Of a DNA stretch of 20,507 nucleotides, positions 7,144 to 15,690 are shown in pieces (position 1 is the first letter of the stretch; each line of letters starts with the position of its first letter). The stretch spans positions 1 through 20,507 of the forward strand of contig CAZTGE010000072.1 of assembly GCA_964612995.1 (NCBI GenBank), in the 5' to 3' direction. The notes under the pieces were generated by a model, which saw only the letters and a program-made list of their open reading frames with translations, had not been told where the DNA came from and searched no databases. This DNA is from SLQH01 sp964612995. Its GTDB lineage: Bacteria; Planctomycetota; UBA11346. The translations under genes and the position numbers were made by a program.

Positions 7144-7243
7144 GGCCCGGGCCCCAGGGCGACTCAAAGCTCGCCCCGGGAGCGCCGAGCACCAGCTCGG
7201 CATGGCCCTCATTTGCGAGCTTTGAGTCACCCTGGCCCGGGCC
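7144..7243. repeat. Large near-perfect inverted repeat with an inner hairpin
   Basis: The left arm (7144-7173) starts GGCCCGGGCC and ends GACTCAAAGCTCG. The right arm (7216-7243) is its reverse complement, apart from a two-base length difference and one G/T-type change. The 42-base loop holds its own hairpin, GCCGAGC (7184-7190) and GCTCGGC (7195-7201), around an ACCA tetraloop. It occupies the 267-base gap between the MFS gene and the unknown gene 6604-7077. No run of T follows on either strand, so it is not a classical intrinsic terminator. A mobile-element remnant, a processing or attenuator hairpin, or a protein-binding cruciform are possible. Confidence 0.85.
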
Positions 7244-7328
7244 CTGTCCGGAGCCCAGTCAGGCCTGCCTGGGCGATCGGCCGATAGCGAGGAAGCCGGC
7301 GGCGCCGAAGACGCGAGTGGGCAGCGCA

Positions 7329-7342
7329 TTTCCTGCTGGAAA
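7329..7342. terminator. Short hairpin just past the MFS stop codon
   Basis: TTTCC (7329-7333) and GGAAA (7338-7342) pair around TGCT, two bases beyond the MFS stop. The stem is only five base pairs, three of them A-T, and the U tract is short, so it is at best a weak terminator or 3'-end stabiliser. Confidence 0.25.
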
Positions 7343-7344
7343 CC

Positions 7345-8682
7345 TCAGGCTCCCTCCGCCGCGTCGTCTGCGCGCAGCGGCGGCGGTCGCGCCCGCGCGA
7401 CGACCGCCAGCACCATCAGGGGCAGGGCGGCGGAGGCGAGCAGCCCGGTGCGGAAGCTGGCGAAGCGGGCGAAACCGGCGAGCAAAGCCGGGCCGAGCGC
7501 CGAACCCAGGACCATGGCGGTCATGATCGCACCGCCGATGGCGCCCAGGTGCTTGCGCCCGAACAGCGCCGGCGGCGCGACGGTCGACACCGGTCCGAAC
7601 AAGCCGCCGGCCGCACCGAGGACCACCACCGTCAGCCAATAGCCGACGGGATGGCCGTAGAAGGCCATGGCGGCGAAGCCGCCGGCCTGGAGCAGGGCCA
7701 TGACCACCAGGATCCGGCGGATGGGGTAGCGGTCACAGGCGATACCGGCGAGGAAGCTGCTCACCGTGCCGACCACCGCCATGGGCAGGAACACCGCCAC
7801 TGCCTGGGTGCTGTCCAATCCGGACTCGGCGCCGATGGGCTCGATGTGGAAGGCGATCCCGGTGAAGACGGTGGCGTGGCAGCCCAGCAGGAGCGCCACG
7901 GCCCAGAAGGCGGCCGTGCGCAGGGCCTCGGCCCGGTTGCGGTCGCTCGCGGCCGCCGGTTGCCGGCGGGAATCGTCGGCTGCTGCGGGACCGCCATCGA
8001 CCCTCAGGCCGCACTCCTCGGGGTTGTCGCGGAAGAACAGCCAGGCGAGCACGGCCATGCCGCCGCCAACGCCGAGCGCGAGCACGATCCAGGCCCAGCG
8101 CCAGCCGACGCCGTCGCGCAGCAGCTTGAGCGTCAGCGGGGCGCTGGAGAAGGCGAAGCCGATGACCACGCCACTGATCGCCGCCGCGCGGCCGCGATGG
8201 CGATCGAACCAGCGGCCGAGCATCGTCCGCGCCGAGAGGGTCAACATGCCCTGCCCGGAGAAACGCAGGGCCGCGAACAGGACCGTGGTCACCACCAGCG
8301 CGGTCGCGGCCGTACCGGCGATCGAGGCTGCCAGCAGCGCTTCGATGTTGGCGAACAGCAACAGGGTGGCGCCCATGCTCAACGCGGCGAATACCGCGGT
8401 GCGCCGGCAGCCCCATCGATCGATCAGCCGGCCGCCGAAGGGCAGCAGCAGGCTGCTGATCGCTGTGCCCACGCCGTAGGTGATGCTCAGCTGCAGGGCA
8501 TCGAGCCCGGTGGCGCCCGACAGCGGGGCGGTGAACACGCTCACCCCCATGGTCTGTCCCGGAATGCTCGCCGCGGTGCCGATGATCATCATCACCAGGA
8601 TCCAGTGGCCGTACGGGAACGGGAACCGGCGTGGGGCGAAGGGGACCTCGGGATCGAACAGCCGCTGCAACACGCGCGCCAT
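7345..8682 (-). CDS. Major facilitator superfamily transporter
   Basis: The 445-residue inner-membrane carrier has about twelve hydrophobic helices. The typical MFS loop follows helix 2 (GGRLIDRWGCRRT), and a second copy follows helix 8 (AGIACDRYPIRR). The cytoplasmic linker after helix 6 contains FFRDNPEECGL, frequent in monocarboxylate and oxalate/formate-type carriers. ATG 8682 starts just before the first membrane region. No strong ribosome-binding site is seen, but the glycosidase stop codon is only 34 bases upstream, so the two genes probably share a transcript. Context suggests it imports the sugar or sugar acid released or handled by the GH39-type enzyme. The substrate is inference. 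Confidence 0.9.
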   Translation of the reverse strand: MARVLQRLFDPEVPFAPRRFPFPYGHWILVMMIIGTAASIPGQTMGVSVFTAPLSGATGLDALQLSITYGVGTAISSLLLPFGGRLIDRWGCRRTAVFAALSMGATLLLFANIEALLAASIAGTAATALVVTTVLFAALRFSGQGMLTLSARTMLGRWFDRHRGRAAAISGVVIGFAFSSAPLTLKLLRDGVGWRWAWIVLALGVGGGMAVLAWLFFRDNPEECGLRVDGGPAAADDSRRQPAAASDRNRAEALRTAAFWAVALLLGCHATVFTGIAFHIEPIGAESGLDSTQAVAVFLPMAVVGTVSSFLAGIACDRYPIRRILVVMALLQAGGFAAMAFYGHPVGYWLTVVVLGAAGGLFGPVSTVAPPALFGRKHLGAIGGAIMTAMVLGSALGPALLAGFARFASFRTGLLASAALPLMVLAVVARARPPPLRADDAAEGA

Positions 8683-8716
8683 GCCATCGCTGGCCGGCGG
8701 CAGTGCAAGATGGTTG

Positions 8717-10627
8717 TCAGCCGGGGAGGTCCACCACCAGGTCTTCGCTCGTCGCTCCGGCCTCACCGGCGGCGTTGACCGCAGCGACCCGGTAGGCGTA
8801 GCGCCGCCCGGCGGCCACGTCGAGGTCGACGAAACAGGCCACGTTGAGGCTCGGGCGCTCGGCGATGGTCTGCCAGTGTCCGTCAGCCTCGGCGCGCTGG
8901 ATGCGGTAGTGGAGGAAGTCGGCCTGCGTGGCCGGGGTCCAGGCGAGGAAGACCTGCGGCACGTCGGCGCAGTTGGTCTCCGTCGCGTGGTCGCGCCAGA
9001 TCGGCGCCGCCAGCGTGACGCTCTGGGCGGGCACCAGCTGCAACAGCGAGACCGCGTGCATCGGCAAGGTGAGCGCATGGGTGGTCTGGCGGTCGACCGT
9101 GAGCTTTCGCACCGGTTCGCGCAGCGCCAGTTCGGCGGCCTGACGCAGCGCCGCGATCTGGTCGCGATCGGGGCGCTCGGGCCGGCCCTGGGCACACCAG
9201 ACGGTGTAGGGCGAGGAGTGCTCGGCGTCGATGCGGTGGTGGATCAGCCGGTATTCGCCGGGCGGAACCAGTTCGCCGAGCGCGAGCTTGAGCGTTCGCG
9301 GCGGCAGGTCCTCGTTCATCCCGTCCTCGAAGTGCCAGCACAGCACCGCGGCATCGTTCTCGCTACGAGTGGCCAGGGCGCCGAACTTGACCCCGTGGCC
9401 GGCGTCTGTGCAGTGGCTGGGCAGGCGCTGCGCTCGCAGGCGCGCGAGCAGCGGGTAGGCGTTGTACGCGGCCTTGGGCAGCAGGTCGGCGGTGCCGTAA
9501 TCGCCGAGCGGGGTCAGCTGGGCGCGGTTGCCGGAGAACAGGCTGCGCTCCCACTGCTGGTGGCAGTTGTCGCTGTCGACCACGCTCAGGTTGAGCCCGA
9601 GCTGGTCGATCACCCGCTCGCAGTAGGTGGCGATCATCTTGCAGACGAAGCCGGGGAAATAATGGGTGCTGCGGAAGGCCAGGAAACCACGGTGCCGCCA
9701 GCCGCAGTTGCCGGCCCAGATGATGTCCGACTCGTCGTTGAAGAACTCGATATCCCTGAACTGCGGGTATTCGTTCAGGATGCCGGCGTAGCGCTCGAGG
9801 CTGGCGAACATCACCTCGGTGTTGGGGCAGGCGTCGGTGGGGAAGCCCGCCTTGGCGTGGACGCTGAGGAAATCCACCCGCGTGCCGATGGTGCCGGTGG
9901 CATGGTTGACACCCCGGGCGCAGTGGGCGAGGAAGCCCGCGAAGATGGCGTAGCTGGGCTCGTTCTGCATCGTCGCCGGTCCACCGACGCGGTAGCGTGA
10001 GTCGACGGCGTGGACCGCCTGCTCCATGTAGTCGTAGAGCGCGTAGAAGCGCTGGGGGTCGTCCCGGAAGGCGCGTACGCCGTCGGGTTCGTTCCACACC
10101 TCCCAATACCACTGCGCGACCTCGTCGGCGCCGTAGCGCTCGGTGACGTGTTCGACCAACATGCGGACGCACTGCCCCCAGAGGCGGAAATCGCGTGGCA
10201 CCCACTGCATGCGGTTGTCTCTGCGCCAGGCGGCGTCGCCGGCCATGATGCAGGAAGGCACGTGGTGGGTCTCGACGATCGGGCGCATGTCGTGGGCGCG
10301 CATCTGGTCGTAGACCCGATCGACCAGGGTCCAATCGGCCTGCAGCTCGCCGTCGACGAGCTTGAACACCCGGTCGAAGCCGTCGTGTTCGTCGGCCGGG
10401 TTGCCGTAGTCGTTGCCGTCGAGGAAGTGCCGGTCGCCCTCGCCGTGCATGGTCAGGATATTGTGCAGCCGCATATAGCGACAGCCGTTGGCGTAGCCGC
10501 CGAGCCAGGTGTACATCCGCTGCGTCGCCGGGGTGTAGGTGTAATCGCTGTTGGCGTAACCGAAGGCCATGTAGAACGGCGCGAGCGGTCTGGGCGTGGC
10601 GGTATCGAAGGCGATGCGATGCGTCAT
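8717..10627 (-). CDS. GH39-type glycoside hydrolase with C-terminal fibronectin III-like domain
   Basis: This is a 636-residue protein with a TIM-barrel clan GH-A layout in its first 400 or so residues. WEVWNEPDG holds the likely acid/base Glu180 and FFNDESD the likely nucleophile Glu299, a spacing that agrees with GH39 beta-xylosidases and alpha-L-iduronidases. The N-terminal RYMRLHNI and HDMRPIVETHHVPS blocks also fit. The last 90 or so residues look like a fibronectin type III module (LAWTPATQADFLHYRIQRA, then YAYRVAAVNAAGEAG). No signal peptide is visible, so it probably acts in the cytoplasm on imported oligosaccharides or glycosides. ATG 10627 has GGGAG about eight bases upstream. The MFS gene follows after 34 bases. 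Specificity cannot be fixed from sequence. Confidence 0.88.
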   Translation of the reverse strand: MTHRIAFDTATPRPLAPFYMAFGYANSDYTYTPATQRMYTWLGGYANGCRYMRLHNILTMHGEGDRHFLDGNDYGNPADEHDGFDRVFKLVDGELQADWTLVDRVYDQMRAHDMRPIVETHHVPSCIMAGDAAWRRDNRMQWVPRDFRLWGQCVRMLVEHVTERYGADEVAQWYWEVWNEPDGVRAFRDDPQRFYALYDYMEQAVHAVDSRYRVGGPATMQNEPSYAIFAGFLAHCARGVNHATGTIGTRVDFLSVHAKAGFPTDACPNTEVMFASLERYAGILNEYPQFRDIEFFNDESDIIWAGNCGWRHRGFLAFRSTHYFPGFVCKMIATYCERVIDQLGLNLSVVDSDNCHQQWERSLFSGNRAQLTPLGDYGTADLLPKAAYNAYPLLARLRAQRLPSHCTDAGHGVKFGALATRSENDAAVLCWHFEDGMNEDLPPRTLKLALGELVPPGEYRLIHHRIDAEHSSPYTVWCAQGRPERPDRDQIAALRQAAELALREPVRKLTVDRQTTHALTLPMHAVSLLQLVPAQSVTLAAPIWRDHATETNCADVPQVFLAWTPATQADFLHYRIQRAEADGHWQTIAERPSLNVACFVDLDVAAGRRYAYRVAAVNAAGEAGATSEDLVVDLPG

Positions 10628-10713
10628 GGCCGGGGCTCCCGAGGCTGGCTGCCGGGCCGCGTCACAGCGGCACGAGCGTGAACGCTAGGTCGGCGTCATG
10701 CGGTAAGCCATGC

Positions 10714-10742
10714 CGAAACGGCGTGCAGACATGATCGAAACG
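10714..10742. promoter_or_regulatory. Candidate AraC/XylR-type tandem half-sites upstream of the glycosidase
   Basis: CGAAACG occurs at 10714 and again at 10736, each followed by a related GTGC or ATGC element. The 22-base spacing is two helical turns, the arrangement AraC-family dimers usually bind. It lies about 90-115 bases upstream of the GH39-type gene on the minus strand. A XylR-like AraC regulator is encoded at 14570-15679. The link between them is inference. Confidence 0.35.
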
Positions 10743-10750
10743 CATGCGGT

Positions 10751-10768
10751 CGCGGTCTGCAGACCGCG
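10751..10768. promoter_or_regulatory. Perfect 18-base palindrome between cyclase and glycosidase genes
   Basis: CGCGGTCTGCAGACCGCG reads the same on both strands. It begins four bases past the cyclase stop (10773-10775, minus strand) and lies next to the CGAAACG pair. As RNA it makes a strong stem with almost no loop and no following U run. It may terminate or attenuate cyclase transcripts, or serve as an operator for the glycosidase operon. Confidence 0.5.
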
Positions 10769-10772
10769 GTGG

Positions 10773-12599
10773 TCAGCGCCGGGCGCGGTAGCGTTGTGCG
10801 GCGTGGAGGGCGCCGAGCGTGAAGATCACCGGGTAGAGCCGTTCGAAATACCACAGCTTCTCGAAGTAGAAGCCGATCGGCGCGGGCGGGAACTGCCGGC
10901 CCGCGTCGGTGGTCTGCAGCAGCCAGGCGAGGCCGCGGTCGATCGCTGCGGCGTGTTCCGGATCTGCGGTCCCGCACAGGGCCTGGATCGCCAGCGCGGT
11001 CTCCTCGACCGAGGGAGCGACGCCCTGGACACCGCCCCAGGAGCCGTCGGGGTTCTGTTGTGCACGCAGCCAGGCGGCGCCGTGGCGCCGCATCCGGGTT
11101 GCTGTCGGCGACGTGGCGCAGGATTCGAGGCCGACGAGCACCCGCGCGGTGCCGTAGACCGGGTTGCGGTCGTCCGGTGCCCACTGGTTGCCGAACCACA
11201 GCGGGATCCAGGCCCCGTCGCCGCGTTGGCTGCGCGCGAGGTAGGCGAGGGCGCAGGGCAGTGCGGCATCGACGCGGGCCTGCACCGGTGGCGGGAGCGC
11301 GCCCGACCAGGCCTGCCAGCCGGCAATGGTGTGGGCGGTGAGGTCGGCCGCGCTGCGGTCGAAGGGCAGCTTGTTCCAGCCGCGGCAGAAGGTCGGAATG
11401 CCGCCGTCGCGGTTCTGCAGGTCGAGCAGCCAGACGCAGGCGGCCGCGGCGGCGGTGCGCACGCGCTGGTCGTCGCGCGCGAGATGAGCCAGGGTCAGCA
11501 GCACACCGGGGGTGTCATCGGCATCGGCGATGGCACCGGGGCGGTCGCTCCAGCCCCAACCGCCGGGCGCGGCGCCGGTGAAGGGATGGACCGTCGCATG
11601 TTGTTGGCTCAAGAGCCAATCGACGATCTGCGTCCGCTCGGCGGGATCGAGCAGCCTGGTGTGATGCTCGCCGACGGCCATCGCATTGACGCTCAGGGTG
11701 GTGGTCCAGGTGGCGAGATCGGTGCAGATCGGCCAGGCGCCGTCGTCGCGGACCACTTCCTCGAGGAAGCCGACCACCGCGTTGACGATGGGGTGATCGC
11801 GCAGCCCGGTGGCGGCGAGGTTGAGTGCGACGAAGCTCGGCAGCGGCGGGGCTTCGATGAACCCGCCGTTGCTCGGTTGCATCCGGCGGACCAGGTCGAG
11901 GGTTGGTCGGCGTAGCGCGTCGCGGATGCGTCGCATCCAGGGGAAGGGCGAGGGCCGGTGGTGATGCCGGCTCTGGCCGATGGCCACCAGCGCGGGAATC
12001 GCGTAGCTGACCACCGGCAGCCGCAGCCAGCGGAAGATCCGTTGCGGTAGCGCCGCGAGTTCGAACGGCAGCTGCGGTATCAGCGCGAAGGCCTCGTGGC
12101 GGGGACCGAGACGGCCGCAGATGGCGATCAGACTGCAGATGGGCGTGGAGAAGGTGCGGTCGCGGCCGTAGAAGGCGAGGATCTGTTGGACCAGCGCTCG
12201 CGGCTCGATGGTTCCAGTGAAACCGCAATGTGTTGCGATCCAGCCCGCAGCTCGATCGGCCGGGCGCAGATAGGCCGGATTGTCGCCCTGCCCGATGCGC
12301 GTGGCGACGGCGAAGGCGCCCCAGCACAGCGAGGTGGTGTTGATGTTCGAGCGACTGATGACGGTGTCGCCGTAGCCGCCATCTGCGTTCTGGTGCGCGA
12401 CGAGCCAGTCGAGCCCGCCACGGATCAGGTCCCGATGGCGATGGGGGTCGATCTCCGCCAACGCGGCACAGGCCACGGCGGTCGCCAGCGCGCTGGAAGA
12501 GAGGCGGCCGATCCAGTGGCCAGCGGGGCTGCGTTCGCCCAGCAGACGTTCGCGGGTCGCGGCGATCGCGGGATCGATGTCGGGCGAAGGGGGGGGCAT
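10773..12599 (-). CDS. Squalene-hopene cyclase-like class II terpene cyclase
   Basis: The 608-residue length is near that of squalene-hopene cyclases (about 630). The protonating DXDD motif is present as DADDTP (Asp359, Asp361, Asp362), preceded by GGWGWSDRPG as in the family. QW-type repeats occur at QNADGGYGD (about 70-78), QNRDGGIPTF, RGDGAWIPLWFGNQ (about 459-472) and QNPDGSWGG (about 515-523). The C-terminal GFYFEKLWYFERLYPVIFTLGAL block corresponds to the end of bacterial cyclases. Class II cyclases start carbocation cascades in squalene or other polyprenoids. No squalene synthase or HpnCDE-type gene is nearby, so the substrate may differ. ATG 12599 is followed directly by the conserved region. 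It is divergent from the peptidase gene and lies 145 bases upstream of the glycosidase on the same strand. Confidence 0.87.
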   Translation of the reverse strand: MPPPSPDIDPAIAATRERLLGERSPAGHWIGRLSSSALATAVACAALAEIDPHRHRDLIRGGLDWLVAHQNADGGYGDTVISRSNINTTSLCWGAFAVATRIGQGDNPAYLRPADRAAGWIATHCGFTGTIEPRALVQQILAFYGRDRTFSTPICSLIAICGRLGPRHEAFALIPQLPFELAALPQRIFRWLRLPVVSYAIPALVAIGQSRHHHRPSPFPWMRRIRDALRRPTLDLVRRMQPSNGGFIEAPPLPSFVALNLAATGLRDHPIVNAVVGFLEEVVRDDGAWPICTDLATWTTTLSVNAMAVGEHHTRLLDPAERTQIVDWLLSQQHATVHPFTGAAPGGWGWSDRPGAIADADDTPGVLLTLAHLARDDQRVRTAAAAACVWLLDLQNRDGGIPTFCRGWNKLPFDRSAADLTAHTIAGWQAWSGALPPPVQARVDAALPCALAYLARSQRGDGAWIPLWFGNQWAPDDRNPVYGTARVLVGLESCATSPTATRMRRHGAAWLRAQQNPDGSWGGVQGVAPSVEETALAIQALCGTADPEHAAAIDRGLAWLLQTTDAGRQFPPAPIGFYFEKLWYFERLYPVIFTLGALHAAQRYRARR

Positions 12600-12719
12600 G
12601 CGGCCACACTCTTCCGCCGGGCCGTCGGCGCGTCAAGCCAACGCGAGCGCGGATGCCTCCGTGTTCGATTGGCGGTGTCTGTCCCTTGTCTCGCAGCGAG
12701 GGGCGTCAGACTGGCACGT

Positions 12720-12728
12720 GGAGGTGAT
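12720..12728 (+). promoter_or_regulatory. Strong ribosome-binding site (GGAGGTGAT) of the peptidase gene
   Basis: This near-complete anti-16S complement places GGAGG seven bases before ATG 12732. It fixes the start even though the frame stays open far upstream on the antisense of the cyclase gene. Confidence 0.75.
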
Positions 12729-12731
12729 CGC

Positions 12732-14567
12732 ATGCGGACCTTGTCGCGGATGAATCTGGTCGTGATCCTGTGTCTCGGTGCCGCCACGGCCTTCGCGGCC
12801 GATGTCGGCCGCCTTGGCGAATACCGGCTCAAGCCCTGTCTGCTGGTGCAGTCGGATGTCGGCGAAACAGAACGTGAGCGCGAGCGTCACGCCAAGGACA
12901 TCGCCGAGCACATCGCCGATACCTCGCGGTTCTTCATGTCGGTGTTCAGCCTCGATGCCAACGACTTCGTCGAATACGCCACCAAGCGCGACAGCGAGGA
13001 CAACCCTTTCGATCCGATCATCTACATCCGCTTCTGGCGCCGCTACGAGGAGTTCCTCAAGTTCTTCCAGGAACGGTACCAGACCGAGACCATCCCCGGC
13101 GCCTATTTCGGCATCCTCCGCCCCAAGGATCAATACGGCAATCCCACTGGGCCATGGCGGCGCGAGATAGGCTGCCATACCGAGGGTCTGAGCGAGGAGG
13201 CGGTGCTGCGCCACCTCTATCACGAGATGGGCCACCTGTTCATGAAGACCTTCATGATCCACAGCTTCGAGGTGCCCAGCTGGATCGAAGAGGGCACCGC
13301 TGAGCTGTTCCAGCTGCGTGACGACAACGGCACCAATCCCGAGATCGCCCGACGCGAGCGCGAGGGCTGGCTGGTCGAGATGGTCCGCACCTCCGCTGGC
13401 GAGGCCGGCGCCGCGATCCCCTGGGCCGACTTCACCCAGGTCCGCAACATGGACAACCTCAACTTCACCCATCAGGACCCGCTGCGCAGCAGCGTGCAGT
13501 ACGCCCAGGCCTGGTCGGTGGCCGAGTTCATGATCGCCAACCGCGCCCGCCAGCGGGCCTACAGCAAATTCCTCCACGGATTGCGCGATCATGGCCGCAA
13601 ACTCCTGGAGCAGGAATTCCGCTCCGGCAAAAACGGCCGCAAGCTGATCGACACCGTGACCAACCGCCTGTACAAAGAACAGTACGCTGTGTTCGAACGG
13701 TTTTACGGCACCAGCCCGCTCAAGGTCGAGCAGATCTGGCGCGACTGGGTGGTCGAGAGCTTCGAGGACAAGGCCGATCGCGATCCCGAACTGCATTACT
13801 ACCGCGGCGACTGGCATCTGTCCTATCGCGCGCGGTATGCCCGCAGTGACGCGGAGAAGCAACAGATCCAGGCCAAGGCCGAGGCGGCATTCCGCATGGC
13901 GCTCGAGGAGGCGCCGGACGAGCCGGAAGGTCACGTCGGGATGGGGCGACTGGCCCTGGCCCGCGGCGATGTCGCGGCCGCCAACGGCCACTTCGCCGAC
14001 GCGGTCGAGCGCGGCGCGAACTCCTTCGAAGCCAACCTCTACGGCGGCATCGCGCTGCGTCAGTCCGGGCGTTTCGATGAGGCGGTGAAGGCCTTGGAAC
14101 GGGCCTACGAGGTCCGCTCCAGCCACTACGAGGTCAACCTGCATCTCGGTTGGGCGCTGGGCGCGCGCGGCGCAGAGAAGGATGCCGCGGCGGCGCTGAT
14201 GCACCTGAAACAGGCGCAGGACCTCAAGCCGAGTCAGCGCGCGCTGCCCGGTCTGATCGCCGGTACCATCGCCCTGCGCGAGCGCGATCTCTTCCGCGCC
14301 CGCGTCGAGTTGTTGCGGGCGCAGAGCGGCATGCCGCAGGAGGCTCTGGTGACGCTGCTGCTGGCGCTGCACCGCTATCACGAAGGCGACCGCTCTGCCG
14401 CCTCCGCCTTGCTCGCCAGCCTGCCGGAGCAGTGGCAGCCGGCGAAGGAGCGGATGGAGCAGCAGATGGAGGCCGGCAAGGTGCTCGAGGCCGGTTTCGC
14501 GCCGGACGACGGCAATCCGGGCATCGCCGATATCACCTATCGCGCGACGGTGGAGCCCAGCGAATAG
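12732..14567 (+). CDS. Exported gluzincin-type zinc peptidase with C-terminal TPR-like repeats
   Basis: This is a 611-residue protein. Residues 1-23 form a signal peptide ending AFA-AD. The zinc motif is HEMGH (His164, Glu165, His168), with WIEEGTAELF downstream supplying Glu187 as the likely third ligand, the pattern of gluzincin-type peptidases such as DUF1570-like proteins. From about residue 395 the sequence is helical and TPR-like (AFRMALEEAPDEPEGHVGMG, then a repeat with GGIALRQSGRFDEAVKALERA, then LHLGWALGARGAEKDA). The protein probably acts in the periplasm or is attached outside the cell, using the repeats to bind a partner. ATG 12732 is supported by GGAGGTGAT. It converges on the regulator gene with a two-base gap. 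The substrate is unknown. Confidence 0.83.
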   Translation: MRTLSRMNLVVILCLGAATAFAADVGRLGEYRLKPCLLVQSDVGETERERERHAKDIAEHIADTSRFFMSVFSLDANDFVEYATKRDSEDNPFDPIIYIRFWRRYEEFLKFFQERYQTETIPGAYFGILRPKDQYGNPTGPWRREIGCHTEGLSEEAVLRHLYHEMGHLFMKTFMIHSFEVPSWIEEGTAELFQLRDDNGTNPEIARREREGWLVEMVRTSAGEAGAAIPWADFTQVRNMDNLNFTHQDPLRSSVQYAQAWSVAEFMIANRARQRAYSKFLHGLRDHGRKLLEQEFRSGKNGRKLIDTVTNRLYKEQYAVFERFYGTSPLKVEQIWRDWVVESFEDKADRDPELHYYRGDWHLSYRARYARSDAEKQQIQAKAEAAFRMALEEAPDEPEGHVGMGRLALARGDVAAANGHFADAVERGANSFEANLYGGIALRQSGRFDEAVKALERAYEVRSSHYEVNLHLGWALGARGAEKDAAAALMHLKQAQDLKPSQRALPGLIAGTIALRERDLFRARVELLRAQSGMPQEALVTLLLALHRYHEGDRSAASALLASLPEQWQPAKERMEQQMEAGKVLEAGFAPDDGNPGIADITYRATVEPSE

Positions 14568-14569
14568 GA

Positions 14570-15679
14570 TCAGCTCCAGCGCCGGCGCCACTCTCGCGGG
14601 CTGGCGCCGGTGTGGCGTTTGAACACGGTGGCGAACGCGCTCGCCGAGACGAAGCCGCTGGCCAGCGCGATGCCGAGCAGGTTTTCGTCGCATTCGGGGT
14701 CCTGGAGCAACTCCTTCGCCTGTGCGACATGCGCTCGCCAGATCGCTTCCTGCAGGCCGAACCCCAGTCGCGCGCGGACCCGGTGTTCAAGCGTGCGGCG
14801 CGAGACTCCGCTCGCCGTGACGAGTTCGGCCACACGTACCGGGCGCTCGGCTGCGGCGCGCAGGAAGCGCCAGGTCCGTTCCAGCACCGGGTCTCCTGCG
14901 GCGAAGGCGCCGGTCGAGGCGCGCTGCACCACGCCCCGCGGCGGCAGCCGCAGCGGAGCATCGGGTCTGGCGGCGCCGGCGAGCAGCCGATCGAGCAGTG
15001 CGGCCGCCTCCCAGCCCCGCCGCTCACACGCCAGGTCGCAGCTGGAGATCGTCGGGCGGTGCAGACCGCAGCAGAGCACGTCGTTGTTGATGCCGACCAC
15101 CGCCGCGGCCCCCGGCACCGCCACCCCGGCGCGGGTGAGTGCCTGCAGGCAGTCGCGCGCGAGCAGATCTTCGCTGCAGATGTAGCCCACGGGCTCCTCG
15201 CCGGGCGTGGGCGCGAAATCCGCCCGCCACGACTGGACCCGGGCGGCTGCGCCCGCCTGCCGCGCGTGTTCGAGCGCACCGGCCATGCGACGCAGAACGA
15301 AGCCGCTCGTGCCGTGTCCGAGGATCACCAGGCGGCGGTAGCCGCGTTCGAGCAGGTGTTCGGCGCAGGAGCGACCGATGGCCGCGTCGTCGCCGAGCAC
15401 GCTGGGCAGCCGGGGGCGTTCGACCAGCCCGAGGGTGTTGATGCACGGGAACGCCAGCCGTTCGATCCAGGCGCCGCGCCAGCTGCGACGTTCGGTGCAC
15501 AGTGCGCCGTCACCGTGCCAGCTCCGCAGGGCCCGGCCGGCCGCAGCGCTGGTCAACCGCCGCAGCGTGATCTGCCAGTTTGGGCGGTGACGCTGCATCC
15601 AGGCGGCCACGCCGCCGAGCACGACGCGCTCGAGCGGGTCGTGGGGATCGCAGATGACCAGGATCGCTTTTGCGCTCAC
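14570..15679 (-). CDS. XylR-like transcription regulator (LacI-type sensor plus AraC DNA-binding domain)
   Basis: The 369-residue protein has an N-terminal sugar-binding domain of the LacI/periplasmic-binding type (residues about 1-260; ILVICDPHDPLERVVLGGV, later RRLVILGHG and VVGINNDVLCCGLHRP). An AraC double helix-turn-helix follows (about 265-369; ELVTASGVSRRTLEHRVR and LGIALASGFVSASAFATVFKRHTGASPREWRRR). This is the domain order of E. coli XylR, which binds xylose and activates its genes. GTG 15679 is preferred because the sensor domain begins right after it; TTG 15706 is possible, but it would fall within the 15691-15706 palindrome. Neither has a clear ribosome-binding site. It is divergent from the FAD oxidoreductase gene and probably controls that gene and perhaps the glycosidase operon. 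Confidence 0.88.
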   Translation of the reverse strand: MSAKAILVICDPHDPLERVVLGGVAAWMQRHRPNWQITLRRLTSAAAGRALRSWHGDGALCTERRSWRGAWIERLAFPCINTLGLVERPRLPSVLGDDAAIGRSCAEHLLERGYRRLVILGHGTSGFVLRRMAGALEHARQAGAAARVQSWRADFAPTPGEEPVGYICSEDLLARDCLQALTRAGVAVPGAAAVVGINNDVLCCGLHRPTISSCDLACERRGWEAAALLDRLLAGAARPDAPLRLPPRGVVQRASTGAFAAGDPVLERTWRFLRAAAERPVRVAELVTASGVSRRTLEHRVRARLGFGLQEAIWRAHVAQAKELLQDPECDENLLGIALASGFVSASAFATVFKRHTGASPREWRRRWS

Positions 15680-15690
15680 AGAGAAACAGT

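Noticed and set aside
7144..7243. A classical rho-independent terminator
   Set aside because: No U run follows the stem on either strand, and the arms and loop are far longer than usual.
10751..10768. An intrinsic terminator of the cyclase gene
   Set aside because: The stem is strong, but there is practically no loop and no U run. It is kept only as a palindrome of uncertain role.
12633..14693. A 686-residue open frame antisense to the zinc peptidase
   Set aside because: It has a low-complexity composition typical of antisense reading of GC-rich codons and no recognisable domain. The plus-strand gene has a signal peptide, a zinc motif and a strong ribosome-binding site.
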